Shown: one piece after another, positions 31,470-44,965 of the stretch | Numbering within the stretch: the stretch's first letter is position 1 | How the letters are laid out: every line of letters starts with the position of its first letter | Source: Oscarella lobularis | Taxonomy: Eukaryota; Porifera; Homoscleromorpha; Homosclerophorida; Oscarellidae | Reading direction: 5' to 3' | Length of the DNA: 64,000 nucleotides | Assembly (NCBI RefSeq): GCF_947507565.1 | Contig: NC_089180.1 | Coordinates: 1,922,001-1,986,000, forward strand | The notes under the pieces: model-generated | What the model was told of the DNA's origin: nothing | Database searches by the model: none | The model's input: only the letters and a program-made list of their open reading frames with translations | Made by a program: the position numbers and the translations under genes

Positions 31470-31847
31470 TCATCACGCGACTAATCCCAGCTAATCCCAG
31501 CTCGTCGTGTCTGATGCCGCCGTATAACAGCCCGACGTCGTTGGCTCATCCGTACACGACGAATCCGTACGCGGCAACTGGGCACAATCCGTTCGTCGAT
31601 CCGTATCAAGGATCGAATTCGGTTGCGCGACGCTCGGCCTATTCACCCTATCCCGTCGCCTTACGGTACACCTATTTCCGTTTCACTTCCTTTGTAGCGC
31701 GCGTCCTTGTGGATAACATTAGCTTTTGTCCTCTTTTTTCGCCACAGCAGTTGGTTATTACCTGCCCGGAATCCCGCCGACGTTGGGCACGGACTCAATT
31801 GGCGTCGGAACGGCGTTTCCCTATCCTCGTTAGGCGATGAGAAGCGC
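31470..31847 (+). CDS. Pro/Tyr/Ser-rich C-terminal exons, unassigned
   Basis: An exon from about 31455 reads PPYNSPTSLAHPYTTNPYAA and HNPFVDPYQGSNS. A 79-bp GT-AG intron follows, then a last exon AVGYYLPGIPPTLGTDSIGV ending FPYPR with a stop near 31836. It looks like the disordered tail of an RNA-binding or adaptor protein, but I cannot assign it. It may be the end of another truncated gene in this run. Confidence 0.35.
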
Positions 31848-31959
31848 GACTCGAGTCGTCCCCCCCTCTACCGAGTCCCACGAGCAGTTTCGACGGATCA
31901 AACGGAGAAATAGCCTTTCGCCACTTCCCAACAGACACCGATTCGCTCCCATCTACGCC

Positions 31960-33238
<1,279 letters not shown>

Positions 33239-33300
33239 TACGTTCGACGCATAAACGACGAACTTTTGATGATTTTTTATTTTTATTTCGTCGGTCTCGT

Positions 33301-35904
33301 AGATGTACGGTGGCGGATCGGAGGTGAAGCCGACTCTCATCAATTTGACGTCGACGGAAGACGGTGACGACGATGTCCAGAGAGCGATCGCATTGAGCCT
33401 TCAAGACGCCGTAAGAAATGAGGGGGGTTAGAGATAGATACACGCTCCAACGTTAGGATTAGCAGTGCAGCATGTCTTAGTCCAGAAACAGTCTTACAGA
33501 TGTACTGACTGACTCAACTGTATCTCGTAGTGAATATTTTATTCGTTAGAAAGAGTTATTTATTTATTTTTTATGCGTAGAATCATATTAGTGGAGCTCC
33601 TCTGTCTCGAGAAGACCAAGATTTGAGCAGGTTAAAGTTTCCCATACATGAAACTCAATTGTGATCTTCGCCTCCCCCCCCAAAGAGCTGTCGAGGCTAG
33701 CATGGCCGATACGAAAGGCGGCTCGACACACCGGCGCCGATACGACTCCCTCTTGCTCCACATCGACCCTGTGAATCCCCACGAGAGAATCCGCGACGGA
33801 GCCAATCCGGTGGGAATCAAAAACGTTGGGAATACGTGTTGGTTTAGTGCCGTCGTTCAGGTAGATAAAATAACAATTAAATTAGATTAAATAGTTGGGG
33901 AGTTTTGATGTTTTGTAGTCGTTGTATCATCTTCCCGTTTTTCGTAACGTCGTCTTGCAGCACGCGAGTCTCGACGATGCACGCGTCGTCAACGGCGACG
34001 CGCCGGAGAGCGAACGAGACCAAGCATCGAGTCCGTCCGTGTTGTTTGTAAAGGAGCTGAGAGACCTATTTGCACTCCTACTGGGAAGTCGGCGAAAGTA
34101 CGTCGATCCAACAAAAGCAGTACAGGTATGAGAAAATTAATTAATTACTATATATTTAGTAGTAGCACGTTGTGTCGTTAACTCAAATCTACGTTCGCTT
34201 CCTCCGCATCTAACACAGCCTATCAGCAGGTAAGTAGAACCGTTCCTACTATTCCTAACAAACTTAACCTGTATGTTCTCAGGATGTGAGCGAGTTTAAC
34301 CATCTTCTCATGGAATGGCTCGAGAAAGCGTTCAAGACCGATTCTCCCGCCTTGAACCCGATCCTCGAACTCTTCTACGGTAAATTCTCCACGATGGGCA
34401 TGAACGAGGGTAAGGAGTTCCAAACGGACGGCCCGTTTGGCGCCCATCCGCTTCCAGTCCGCGGTTTTCCCAATCTCCACGCGAGTCTCGACGGATTGAT
34501 GGTCCAGCGCGAAATCGAGCCCGTCAACGCAAGCGGCGTCGGCAACGGCGGTTCGGATGACGTCAAATCGGAACAGGAGACGTGGTTTCGTCATTTGCCG
34601 CCCGTTCTCATATTGGAATTATCGCGATTCGAGTTCAGTTCCACCGAAGGAAAAGCGAAGAAGATACACGATAGGTTCGCCTTTGATGAAGTGCTCTACA
34701 TGGATAGGTAGCCGTCCACAGAAAATAAATAACTATCTTTATTTATTCAATATCAGGTATATGGAGGTTAATAAGGCCGTGACTCGAGAGAAACGAATAG
34801 AGGAGTACAAATTGAAAGAGCAGCTTGCTGCATTGGAACAAGAACTCGAAAAGTAAATCGATTCTGATTATACATAATCAGTATTTGCTATTCGATGATT
34901 AGATATACAAACTATAAAGGCAAACGGGTTGCGCTGAGAGACGCATTGAATCTCTCTTTGGAATTCGCACAATCAAAGAGAGTGTGCTTGGGTAGTAGCC
35001 AGGACGACATGATGCAGGTCTCACCCAAGGAAGAACCTAAAGGCAATTTCAACAAAAGAAAAAAGTAGAGCTCTTTAATCGAACTTCGTTCTCTAGTTCT
35101 CTGCAGCGCTCCGAATTTGTCTCCTCGACACGTCTCCAGCGACGTCGTCATGGAAACGCGGACGGAAGATCTGAGTCGATGGCGAGACGAGGTGAACGAA
35201 GTCGAACGCGGTGAGAAAAACGCACGCACGTAAACTCGCCCCTCAAACGAGACGAATAGAACTGAGAAGGGAAATAGAAAACGTTCGAACGAAAATCGAC
35301 GAACTGTACAAAATTGCAGAACTAGAAAACGTGTGCTATCGCCTCCACTCCGTTTTGGTTCACGAAGGCGAAGCGACGGGCGGTCACTACTGGGTCTACA
35401 TTCGCGATCACGTCGCCGGCACGTGGCGAAAATTCAACGACGTCTCCGTGACGTCGGTGATGTGGGACGAAGTTCGACGCATATCGTTTGGAACGCATCA
35501 CACGGCGAGCGCCTACTGTCTCTTTTACATCAACGAAAAGGAAGCCAGTCGTATAAGTAATAACGGATAAATAGATTAATAATAATTATGTTAATTTGGT
35601 CGTTGTAGCCTGCGACGGGGTGGATCTCGTTCTGCCTGAGAGACTTCGACGCTTGGTCGAAGATCACAACGCGGCGTTTCAGAAAGAAATCGACGATTAC
35701 GATGCGGCAAAGGGGATTTCTGATCCGATGTCCCAAGTGGAGACGCTCGTTTCGGATAGTTTCGAAACGGTTGCCAAGGGCAGCATAAAGTCGTTGGAAG
35801 AAATCGTCAACGAGCACTTTGTGAGCATATGCGAGAAGTTGGGCGTCTTGGCGAAGAAAAGGAGCACGATCGACATCGACGACGGGCGTCTCGAGCATTT
35901 TTAG
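33301..35904 (+). CDS. USP25/28-type ubiquitin protease
   Basis: Starts at an exon with LINLTSTEDGDDDVQRAIAL followed by SLQDA, a ubiquitin-interacting motif as in USP25/USP28. Then EDQDLSRAVEASMAD, the Cys box [20 protein letters not shown] (about 33810-33930), QQDVSEFNHLLMEWLEKAF, LPPVLILELSRFEFS, a coiled insert with EQLAALEQELEK, and the His box LVHEGEATGGHYWVYIRDHV (about 35362-35415) with KFNDVSV. It ends EHF at a stop at 35902-35904. Catalytic Cys and His are present, so the catalytic domain could be active. The N-terminal UBA-like region is missing. The C-terminal part is shorter than in vertebrates. About ten short introns. Confidence 0.85.
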
Positions 35905-36725
35905 GCCCTCAATTTACTATTTGGCCTTTGATATCAAAGATCAGGCCGTCAATTTAATATTTAGGCCTTTAGAATCCAAGATTAGGCCCTCAATTTAATA
36001 TTGATGCCCTCTGAACTAGAAATTATGCCCTCAATTCTATATTTAGGCCCTGTGAATCAAAGATTAGGCCATCAATTTAATATTTGACCTTTAGAATCAA
36101 AGATTAGGCCCTAAATTCAATACTGAGGCCTTTAGAATCAACGATTAGGCCCTCAATTTAATATTAGGCCTTGTGAATCAAAGAGTAGGCCCTCAATTTA
36201 ATATTTAGGCCTGTAGAATTAAAGATTAGGCCCTCAATTTAATTTTTAGGCCCTGTAAATCAAAGATTAGGCCTTCAAATTAATATTTGGCCTTTAGAAT
36301 TAAAGATTATGCCCAAAATTTAATACTCAGGCGAAAACAGTGAAAGATTAGGCCCTCAATTTAATATTTTGGTCTTTAGAATCATAGATTAGGTCCTCAA
36401 TTTAATATTTGGCCTTTAGAGTCAAAGATTAGGCCCTAAATTTGATACTGATTCCTTTATAATCAAAGATTAGGCTCTCAATTTAATATTTACGCCATGT
36501 GAATCAAAGATTAGGCCCTCAATTTATTATTTGGTCTTTAGAATTAAAGATTAGGCTCTTAATTTAATACTCAGGCGTGTACAGTTAAATTAGGGCCTAA
36601 TCTATGATTGTAAAAGCCAAATATTAAAATGAGAGAATAACCTTTGAATCTAAAAACCTAAACTTTAAATTGAGGGCCTAATCTTTGATTCACAGGGCCT
36701 AAATATTAAATTGAGGGCTTATCTC
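35905..36725. repeat. ~40-bp AT-rich tandem repeat
   Basis: Units of the form GATTAGGCCCTCAATTTAAT plus ATTTAGGCCTTTAGAATCAA repeat about 17 times. From about 36590 the repeat is inverted (GGGCCTAATCTTTGATTCAC, AAATATTAAATTGAGGGC), so the array has a head-to-head junction. It starts directly after the USP stop, including TTAGGCCCTC at 35903. Confidence 0.85.
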
Positions 36726-36744
36726 TTCTTTGTGTTGTCTGTGT

Positions 36745-36900
36745 AGTCTACTTTTTTTTTGTTTTGTTTTGTTTGAAGAAGGGGGGATGTGACGGTAGTG
36801 CGCTAACCCTAGCTAATTGTGGCCTAATAGATCATTCATCCTCTCACGATACACTGTTGGGTTGAAGACCGACGCCGACGTCTGGGACCGTTGATATTGC
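36745..36900 (+). repeat. Possible LTR start after polypurine tract
   Basis: A purine tract GAAGAAGGGGGGA is followed by TGTGACGGTAGTGC. The TGTGAYGG start is shared with the better supported LTR at 48560. The right end could not be fixed. Weak call. Confidence 0.3.
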
Positions 36901-36901
36901 T

Positions 36902-37893
36902 ATGGATTTGTCGCCGCTTGATTTGCCGGCTCCGCCGCTCAGTGAAACAAGTATTTTTTCAATGCACAAAAATAAACATTATCAATACATAAATAATTAA
37001 AACATGTTAGTTGGACAACTGTTTACGACGTGCATTTGCATTCATCCGGGATTGCGCGACACTGCACCTCGGTGCACCACGGATAATAAAATTTTATTAT
37101 CCGTGCACTCACGGATACACTGGAATTCTTCTAGGCTGCTGCTGGCCTAACGAACGACCGTCAAAGCATTCCGCGCGAGGGTGGATGATCCATAAGGATA
37201 GCTGGAGAGCGTCTCACTGAGCGAGCAATCGAAGGACCCCGCAAAATCATGCAACCGGGTGCGCTTGCGTTCTTTTTTCACGCAGGACGTCCGACACTCC
37301 TTCTGCAGGCTTTGAGAAGGTCGCACTCCACGAAGCCAACAGCGCGCCGTGGCTCCAGCGCTCTTCGAAGCGTTTCCTGCACAGCTAGACTACTGTACCG
37401 GTACAGTCTACTAGAGTCAGACTGACCGCGCAATTCTCCGACTCGGGAACAATAGGGTCCGTTATTTTGGCTTTTTGAGGTACAAACCGCCGTTTGTTCG
37501 TTTGTGGACACACGTCATGTTTTTCTATGAATGTAGACTCGCAGTACTATATATGAATGAGAGCTAGAGCAAGTCACCGACTTCCGGCTTCCTCTGCAGA
37601 GTCCATTATGTCGCAGGAGATCCAGGCAATCAATCCGCCTTACACTCGCGTTTGTTACCTGTGCTGTTTAGGTTATTTCTGACATTGGGCCGGATTGGGA
37701 AAATCCAATTCCTATCCCAGGATCAGACATCGGTCAGCGCCCAATTCTTTTGGTCACTTTTAGAGTTGCTAAGGGAAGTTACAGTTTTACTAGCGTAGTT
37801 GTGATTGTGTTGTCTGATTCTCTTATTTCAAGAGTTGCCACAGCTGCAAAGAAAGCAACCGTTTTATTCTTTCACGCCGAGGCACTGCGGCAC
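36902..37893 (+). other. Unassigned short open pieces
   Basis: A possible first exon MDLSPLDLPAPPLSET (36902), a piece VYDVHLHSSGIARHC after a TTAG acceptor at about 37011 and, near 37672-37893, a 75-codon frame with VISDIGPDWENPIPIPGSDI and VVVIVLSDSLISRVATAAKK. A 28-bp palindrome (CGGATAATAAAATTTTATTA centre) lies at 37078-37107. No family recognised. One gene or several cannot be decided. Confidence 0.25.
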
Positions 37894-37920
37894 TTTTGAG
37901 TAGCTACTCCTTCTGATGTC

Positions 37921-38670
37921 ATCTCATTCAAGTGAAGCAGGTATGATTCTCTTTCTCTTTGGTTTTGTTTTTTTCTCTATGTAGGCTCGTTCATGGATCA
38001 TACTGACGAGGTGATGAAGAGCTCTCCGATGTCTTCGTTCACCCCTGGGCCCCGGGGTGACTAAACAAAACCGGCCCAACTCTGTTGCCACGAGGTTAAA
38101 TTGGCTGACCTGCTGTTGGGGGTTATGCAGTCGACCCCTCCCCCTCCAGGACTGCGGTGGGCAAAAAAGTAGTCCCCCTGGAATCAGGCTGCCAGTGCTC
38201 ACATCCGAGACTGCCAGGCGTCCGAGCCAAGAGAATAAACGGGCTCTAACTCCGATCGAGGGGAGTATGGAGTGACCCCCACTCTGAAGCCTGCACGGGT
38301 TTCCGTAACACGGAGCTCGTGCAGGTGGACAGCGAATGTAAAGAAGGCTGTGCACGATTTTTTTACTTCCGGTTTATTTCCGGGTATATTAAATAAAAGA
38401 TTTGCAAGCATACGCCAGGACCCCTAATCTAACTACCTACTAATAACTACAGCTAACGCAAATGAAAAAGAAAATAAAACCAGTTCATATCTCGTCTCTT
38501 GCTTCTTCATCTGACTGATTTTCTGGACTGTTCAATGACTTGGTAGAGCCACAGTAGTAGCCATTGATTAGAGAAGCAGATGTGCTGATGAAGTCGGAAA
38601 GCTAGGCAGAAATAGTTTATCAGTTCTTCTAGCCTATTCAGGAAGGAATAAGACCTACTTGTTTTCAAGG
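37921..38670. other. Non-coding spacer with a perfect palindrome
   Basis: 38043-38062 is a self-complementary CACCCCTGGGCCCCGGGGTG. GCACGGGTTTCCGTAACACG near 38292 can pair locally. No gene supported. The 3-prime region of the TRAF-like gene probably lies at its right edge. Confidence 0.45.
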
Positions 38671-38674
38671 GACT

Positions 38675-39600
38675 TCATTTGATTACATAAATCTTGCTTT
38701 CTTGCTTTGCTTCTAAGAAAAGGAAAATCAGTTTTAAGATCAAAGCATGCAAAAAGCTATACCAGCTTCCAATAGGGATTCCATCCAATCTAGTAACGTC
38801 ATATTTTGGTCGACGGTAAACCAACGAGTGGCATAGGCGGTTGCAGCTAGCATCAGTGTATCCACACTCTTCCAGCACACAAATGATCGATGAATACAAC
38901 TGAACAATTTCAACGTGTTGACGTTCCCTGGACAACCTGTGGTGTTCAAATGTTGAGAAGTAAATTTTGACACTTTGCTGATAGACGCCTCGTCGGTTGG
39001 TTCCGTATGAATAACTGAAATCAAATACCTCAATGGCGTCGTCGAGTTCGCTCTTCATGGAGGCCAAGCTGTCTTCCAGTTCTATAATCTTTTCTTTAGC
39101 CTCCTCGCGTTCTGCCTCCCTTTGGGAGATCTCCTTAGCTTGCTTGTGCAAGTGGCCTTCAATCACTTCTCGTTTCGTCGACTGGCCGCATGTAGGACAG
39201 GGAACCTTAGAATAGTCACACTGCAGCAAATGACTCTCTACAGCAATAAACAAGAAATTAGCGTCATTTGGAACCCCCTTTTTCTAAAACTATGCAACGT
39301 CAAAAAAGGAATTTAAAGAGACTTAATTAATTAATTATTTTTTACCGAGAGCGTCTTGCTTGACTATTGCCTTGCAGCCGTCGTGTCGCTTGGGACAGTA
39401 GATCTCGAGCGCGTTGATCATCTTTTTCAAAGCGACGACTCGCTGCAGCTGATTTTTTGCATTCGATAGCGGCCTTCGGGACAAGTGGGAGTTCGCTTCA
39501 GCCACGATTTGACGCAGCTCTTGCAGAACGAATGACCGCACGGCCAAGCAGATCGTGCAGCACAAGCTGTCGACGTTCAGGTTCTTCACGTATGCGTAAG
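38675..39600 (-). CDS. TRAF-like RING/zinc-finger protein, frame-broken RING
   Basis: Minus-strand exon 39350-39600 begins YVKNLNVDSLCCTICLAV, the first RING Cys pair. CGHSFCKSCVKSWLKRTPTC is perfect but lies in another frame, and the following PLSN...ALKKMINALEIYCPKRHD (TRAF-type finger) is back in the first frame. After an intron (about 39242-39345), ESHLLQCDYSKVPCPTCGQS and a coiled coil (EISQREAEREEAKEKIIELE) follow. This order matches TRAF/RNF41-like ubiquitin ligases. The spacing between CTIC and CGHSFC is also too short. No MATH domain is seen; downstream exons (to about 38680) are unassigned. Confidence 0.65.
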
Positions 39601-39639
39601 ACTGACTGTCGTCGCCACGAGCGCTAGCCTAGAGGATAG

Positions 39640-40316
39640 CGTCATGCAGTCGAGCAGTTTGAAGAATAGTTGTCTACCATAAGTCGAGAGGGAGTCGCAC
39701 AAACGATAGAAGAAGAAAGAGAAGAAGGAATCCGTCTGTCTACAATACGGGACACTTTGTCACGTCGCCCACGCAACGAAGTCCGAGCGTTCTTAGAAAG
39801 AGTCTCTAAATCTCTTTCTGAGCTAGTTGTTATTTTTACAAATAAATCCTCCGTTTAAAATTAGGCCAACAGCACAATTTTTTGTTCTTTTTTCCGAAAA
39901 ATCAATGAGCAAAAAATTCATTTTCGCATCTCAAGCGAAAACGTAGCGAATTTATTACGTCATAACACTACTAGATGAAAAAAACCATAGCTTCGGTTTT
40001 GGGTGAGAAAGGGCTAATTACGCGAGAATAAGAGGAACGCCCACCTTCGTTTAGCCTCCTAAGAGCTAAGTTGCGCTTTAAGCGCTCGATAACCTAGTCT
40101 AGCTACATCTACAGAAGCTTTCGAGTTACTGTCGAAGAAGCGAAACTAAAGATTCGAGGCAGGAGAGCTATTTTCCGCCTATCGAATTGGACTTAAAATG
40201 GCGGCGGTCACATGCTTGTGACGTCATTGTACACAGACGAATATTTGCGGCTTGTAGCGCGCTATGACGAAAGGGCGTGACGATTCAAATACCACAGTAC
40301 AAAAAATTACAATTAA
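39640..40316. other. Spacer without recognised gene
   Basis: Only short open frames. The sequence leads into repeat R at 40317. Confidence 0.4.
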
Positions 40317-40573
40317 CTAGAGAATGATGGCCCGGTGTTCACCGTGTTGCCATCATGCAGAGCCTCCCACCGCTTACCGTACGAGAGTGCATACCATAGT
40401 GTGACGTCATAATTTTTATGTTGTCACATATTCACGTGGTCCTTACAGCCGTTAGCTACTACAGCTCACTCCTACGTACATACTGTAAATACTTGCATGA
40501 TTGCAATGTTTTCCTAATTAGGCGCTTTTCTGACGTAGTGTATTTGATAATGTGCTCTGTATTCTGTATTTGA
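40317..40573 (+). repeat. Repeat R1, left part
   Basis: From ACTAGAGAATGATGGCCCGG onward this is nearly identical to 45536-45767, including a GATGGC...GCCATC hairpin. It is cut at 40573 by the 4.4-kb element and continues at 44966 (duplicated GTATTTGA), on to about 45435. Confidence 0.9.
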
Positions 40574-43500
40574 GGGCAGGGCGGACTTTCAAACGCGCAT
40601 GCTCTGCTAACAATGGCCAATGGGCCAATAGCGCGACTGTGTGTATTCTATTAAGACCCACCCACAGAAAATGGCCTCGGATAAGGTCAATTCGAACCGG
40701 ATAAGCTCATACTTTCGCATATCCAGACTTCAATAAATTTTCTTTCATATGAGATCCACGCGTTTTTTTTTCGAGAGGACGTCAATTGAGTACTACGCGT
40801 CGGAAGTTGGGCTGCATGCCATTCTCAGATAGTAGAGATAACGAAGTCTGCTACATTTATGTACGCTTTGCGCTTACGCGTAGCGATCGGAGCCTCGATA
40901 CATTCAAAAAAACGGCTCTAACGGTCGATAAAATGCATTTCAGCTGACCTTGATCCGCGCAGACGCCTGCTCGATTGACTCGCTCTCAGCTGTCTTACGC
41001 TATGCAAACTGATCTCCCATGCTTTTACTCCGACCTTCCTGGCACTCGTGCTCGTCGCCTGTGCTTTGGGAGGACCACGTCCTTTTCGGGACGAAGAAGT
41101 CGCGAATGCGGATTCGTAGACGACGTCGCTCTTTGCCTAGAGCACTACAGGATCGCTAAAGGTACATCCAATAAATGCTGCGTTCTTTTCGATTCTGCTA
41201 GGTGCCGTGGTTCCCTACGCGCTTGTCCCGAGCGCCTCTTCGCCGTTCTCGACGACATCGTTGGTCAGCCCGCCGCGTTCCTCTGTCGAAGCCATTTAGA
41301 GACCATCGATTCTATGGAACAAGTCACCGCCCATCCCTTGTATCGCCCGCCTGCGAAACGCTCGGCGATTGAGTCTCAGGCTGAAGTTCGCGTCATATAG
41401 CGGCAGTATAATATGCGCCGACTATAAAGTTTGTCTATATAGAATTTACCTGAAGCCGAAGAACCGGGGGCAGGAACCCAGAGAGAATCTGAAGTCATAT
41501 TTACTCGTATATATATGTACATTTAGGAATTCTATCGTTCTCACTAGTAGAACTTGCTCGAAACCATGCAGGAGCAACTTTTCGCGGCGTCTGTCCAATT
41601 GCAGCAGCTAATGTTTGAGAGAGACGCATTCCAGGAAGAGGCCGCGGCTGCCAAGTCTTATCTCGGTGCAGATATACCTTAATTTGTAACATCGCGAGAT
41701 AGCCTTGATTTAGCGACGCTGAAACACGACGTAACAAACCTTACAAGCAATCTGGAAATGGCTGAAGCAGAAAACGGTAAATTCTGTTTTATTGCCTGCA
41801 CTCACTTGGAGCAGTTGGAAAATTCAGATCGTCTGACAAGCCAGCTTACGGCAGCCAGCAATGAAGCGTCGACCCTAAAGATAGAAAACGAAAAATTAAA
41901 AAAAGGGGTTGTTTAGCTAGCTAGCTCTTCTGCGTTTTTCAAATACATTTGAATAAATTTTAGAATCGTTTCCGGAACTGATAAAGTCTTTTCAAGAAGC
42001 GTATCGACTGCACGTTCCTGAGCGCGGAAAGCTCTATAATGCTGACGAAATGGAGTCTTTTTGCGAGACGAATTCACCAGGGCTGTTCAATATTATTGAA
42101 AAATCGATAAAAAGCCATTACTCCGCCACTGTAGACTCAGAAAGAAGAACAGGCCTTCGGCGCAGTCGAGTGGTCGGAGAACTTCATCGATTAGCCTACC
42201 TTAGAAATCAAGTACGTAAATTAGTGACTCACCTATATTTAACCATGCAAACTACCTTCCTCAGCAAAATACAACATTTGCTAGTGATGTCGGTCTTCAT
42301 TTGTCGCTGTCTGGCTGTTCTGAAGCGGCTTTAGAGTGCGGAAGACGCCTGGGAATATGTGACCATCCAACAACTATTCATCGAAGAAAACTATCAAGCG
42401 CCAACAGGCCGCTGGTATTCGTTTCTAAACTTTCTGAAATAAAATTATATGCCCAAGGGCACCTTTTCTAGGTAAACGATCGGCTGGACGAAGCTGGAAA
42501 AGACGGGCATTTGGCAGTGCTGATTGTGGACGACTTTCACAGCGTTCATACAATTCCACGTCCAACATCTGCAGAGACATCAAAAGCGCTCCACTTTGCA
42601 ACAGCAATAATTGATGTTCATTCTACCTTGGAAAGTCTTCCTCTTCAAAGCGCTTCAATCCATTTCTATCCGGAAGACACGTCCTGCAGAGGAGGAATAG
42701 CAATCAGCCATCTTACTAATTTCTTCTCTGAGCGCTTCTCCGCAGTTCTAGCTTCAACTTGGTTGGCGGATTTACCATCGTCGTTTAGACAACTTGATAC
42801 AGACAACATATACAAGTCTTTGGAAAATCAGAGGTTCATTTTATTCTAGTTATTTAGCTCAATTTACTCATTTTAAAATCACCGCTGTAGATGCTACGTA
42901 ACTCCAAACCAAAAGGATCTTGACAGCTTAAAAAGCTGCTGCCTTCTAAGCGAACAGGAGCAACAGCTCAAGTCCTTGAGAAATTATAAAGACGTTATTG
43001 AAAATGTTCTTGAATTGTATCCAGCCTTAAAAATGTAAGACTATAGACAAGCAACACTGGTTACAAATAAAAAATCTTTTAGGTACCTGAGCCAATGCAT
43101 TTTGCCTGCCGCTGGAGATTATCCAACATTTTATTTTCTAAAAAAACTTATTGCTCAGGTAATGTACAAAACAATTGAGATAATACGGCTTAACACTGCA
43201 AATTTTAGTGCAAAGATGAAAGATCACCTATTGTTTCCCTCCTCCCTATGTTGGGACCATTTCACATTTTCCTTAATGCAATGGAAAATCTTTTTTCCCT
43301 TCACTACCCCATCTTCTCAGGTTAGCAAACTTTTTGCTCAGAATCTAAGCCTAACATTACACTCAACTTTAGATTTGTACAAACATCTATTTGGGAGAAG
43401 GAAAATGTTACCACGAAAACCAAGATTCCACCGAATGGCAACGCTAATTGCTTGCCTCTTCGGAGGTTGGCTTACCGTGAGAGACGACGTTCTCGGAATC

Positions 43501-44965
43501 TTCGGCGTTTGCAAAGATACGGAGTTTCTAGCAATGAGACAATTACTGGACGAGCTTCTGCCTCTTGTGTTCTACTACTACAGCACAATACACCGAGGAT
43601 GTCGCTACTCATTGTGGCAGAATGCAACTCTACATCTGGCTATTATGTTCATTGTGCAACAGCGACACAATTACAACAAAGCGATGTTAGGTGTAATTAG
43701 CGATAACATTTACCGGGAGGCAGTTATACCTGAGTGGAAGACGACGTTCTCTTCCTATATGAATGTATTCTCTGAGAAAAAAGTCGAGACATTTCATTCG
43801 CTGCTGCGAATGCAGTGCCCGTCGTGGTCATCAGCAGAGCAGATTATTGAATTCGCTCAAGTCATCAGTGCGAACGGTTTTGATCACGAATTTTCATCAA
43901 ATTTTCTAACTGATCCGCCTAAAAAAAACGAACAAGCAAAGCGTCACTATTCTGGCCGGAAAATCTGCAGAGTACCTAGTGACAAAATTCGAGGAGCTGC
44001 AGGCGAAATTCCCTCCCAAGACTTCCTCTGCGATTTCAAAGACTGTACCCAGGATGACGACACCGTTGTTTTGCTCAGCTGTGGGCACTCATTTCATGAT
44101 GCGTGCTTGCATGAAAACGGGTGCCGCTACTGCCAGCCTTACATACTAGATTGTATAAAGAGACTTGCAAAAGCATTCAATAAGAGCATCTCTGCAGAAG
44201 CAGATGAAGAGGAAGAACAGCCAGGCGGCGAGCAAGACAACGATGAAGAAGAAGACGCTGCAGAAGAGCAAGCGGAGTGGTACACGACCGCTGAATTTAG
44301 ACAGAATTTGTCTGCGCGACTGAAAGACCTGCCTCCGTCTGCCTTGAGGCCTGAATTCGTTTCGGCGAGACAGAAGGATCGCATAAGGGAAGAGCGAAGA
44401 GCACAGGCGGCATCTGACCACAGCTACTCCTTCTCTTAATTATTTTCTGAGGAGCTGGCCACAGTAAGTATTGGGTCACCTTTGCGCAAAATTGAAAATG
44501 ATTTTATTGAAGGCTATTTAGGTACATCTGCGTCTCCTCGCTTGTAATCAAGTCACCTTTGCAAGCATTAAATAATAGGCTTACCTCACATCTGAAAGCC
44601 CGGCTTTTCTAAAAGCCGCTAATAGAGTCGAGAAAGGGGCCCCTTACACCAAAGCAATTTGTTCTTCATTCTTACTCTGCCTAGGAAACGAAATTATATG
44701 AATGGCTCTTTCAGTAGTTCAAAATGCGTCCCTAGAACTTTCCGCAGCTACGAGAGTTTGGGTGGCGATTCCAACTTTTCGTCTGCTAAACGAAACGCGG
44801 AATCGATGAACCAGAAGCTCCCAAAATGAAGTCCCATCACCTTTCCGACTCTCAGAAATTCTCAATTCGAACGCGAAAAGGGTGAATCGGCGACGTTATA
44901 GAACGCTACAATCCGCGAAGTACCCCTAGCAACGGAGCATGCGCGTTTGAAAGTCCGCCCTGCCC
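40574..44965. mobile_element. 4392-bp DNA transposon with 31-bp TIRs and 8-bp TSD
   Basis: Left end 40574-40604 and right end 44935-44965 are perfect 31-bp inverted repeats starting GGGCAGGGCGGACTTTCAAA. GTATTTGA flanks both ends (40566-40573 and 44966-44973). The paralogous repeat at 46493-46510 shows the uninterrupted site: GTATTTGA followed directly by GGAGGACCTATG. The element carries one multi-exon gene on the plus strand. An 8-bp duplication is known for hAT, P and Zisupton/KDZ-type elements; the protein does not look like hAT. Confidence 0.92.
40975..44439 (+). CDS. Putative DDE-type transposase with RING-like tail (DUF6589/KDZ-like)
   Basis: Multi-exon gene inside the TIR element. 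The N-terminal part is Cys-rich (CGFVDDVALCLEHYR, CRGSLRACPERL). A coiled coil from about 41564 (MQEQLFAASVQLQQLMFERD) follows. Core: LAVLIVDDFHSVHTIPRP (first Asp, about 42525), ILPAAGDYPTFYFLKKLIA (second Asp, about 43118), PMLGPFHIFLNAMENLFSLH (about 43242), DLYKHLFGRRKML, LLPLVFYYYSTI, RHNYNKAMLG (about 43665), EKKVETFHSLLR (candidate Glu, about 43785). Tail: CDFKDC, LLSCGHSFHDACLHENGCRY plus C (about 44030-44130), then an acidic stretch and the stop at 44437-44439. Spliced reading at 43319-43371 restores LHYPIFSDLYKHLF. From memory this resembles DUF6589/KDZ-related proteins found in sponges, cnidarians and Glomeromycota. Catalytic assignment is inference. Copy looks intact. Confidence 0.7.

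Noticed and set aside
40574-44965. Classification as hAT because of the 8-bp duplication and GGGCAGGG ends
   Set aside because: No hAT dimerisation or BED-finger motifs in the protein. The conserved GPFH/YNKA-type motifs point elsewhere. Left open rather than excluded by a search.
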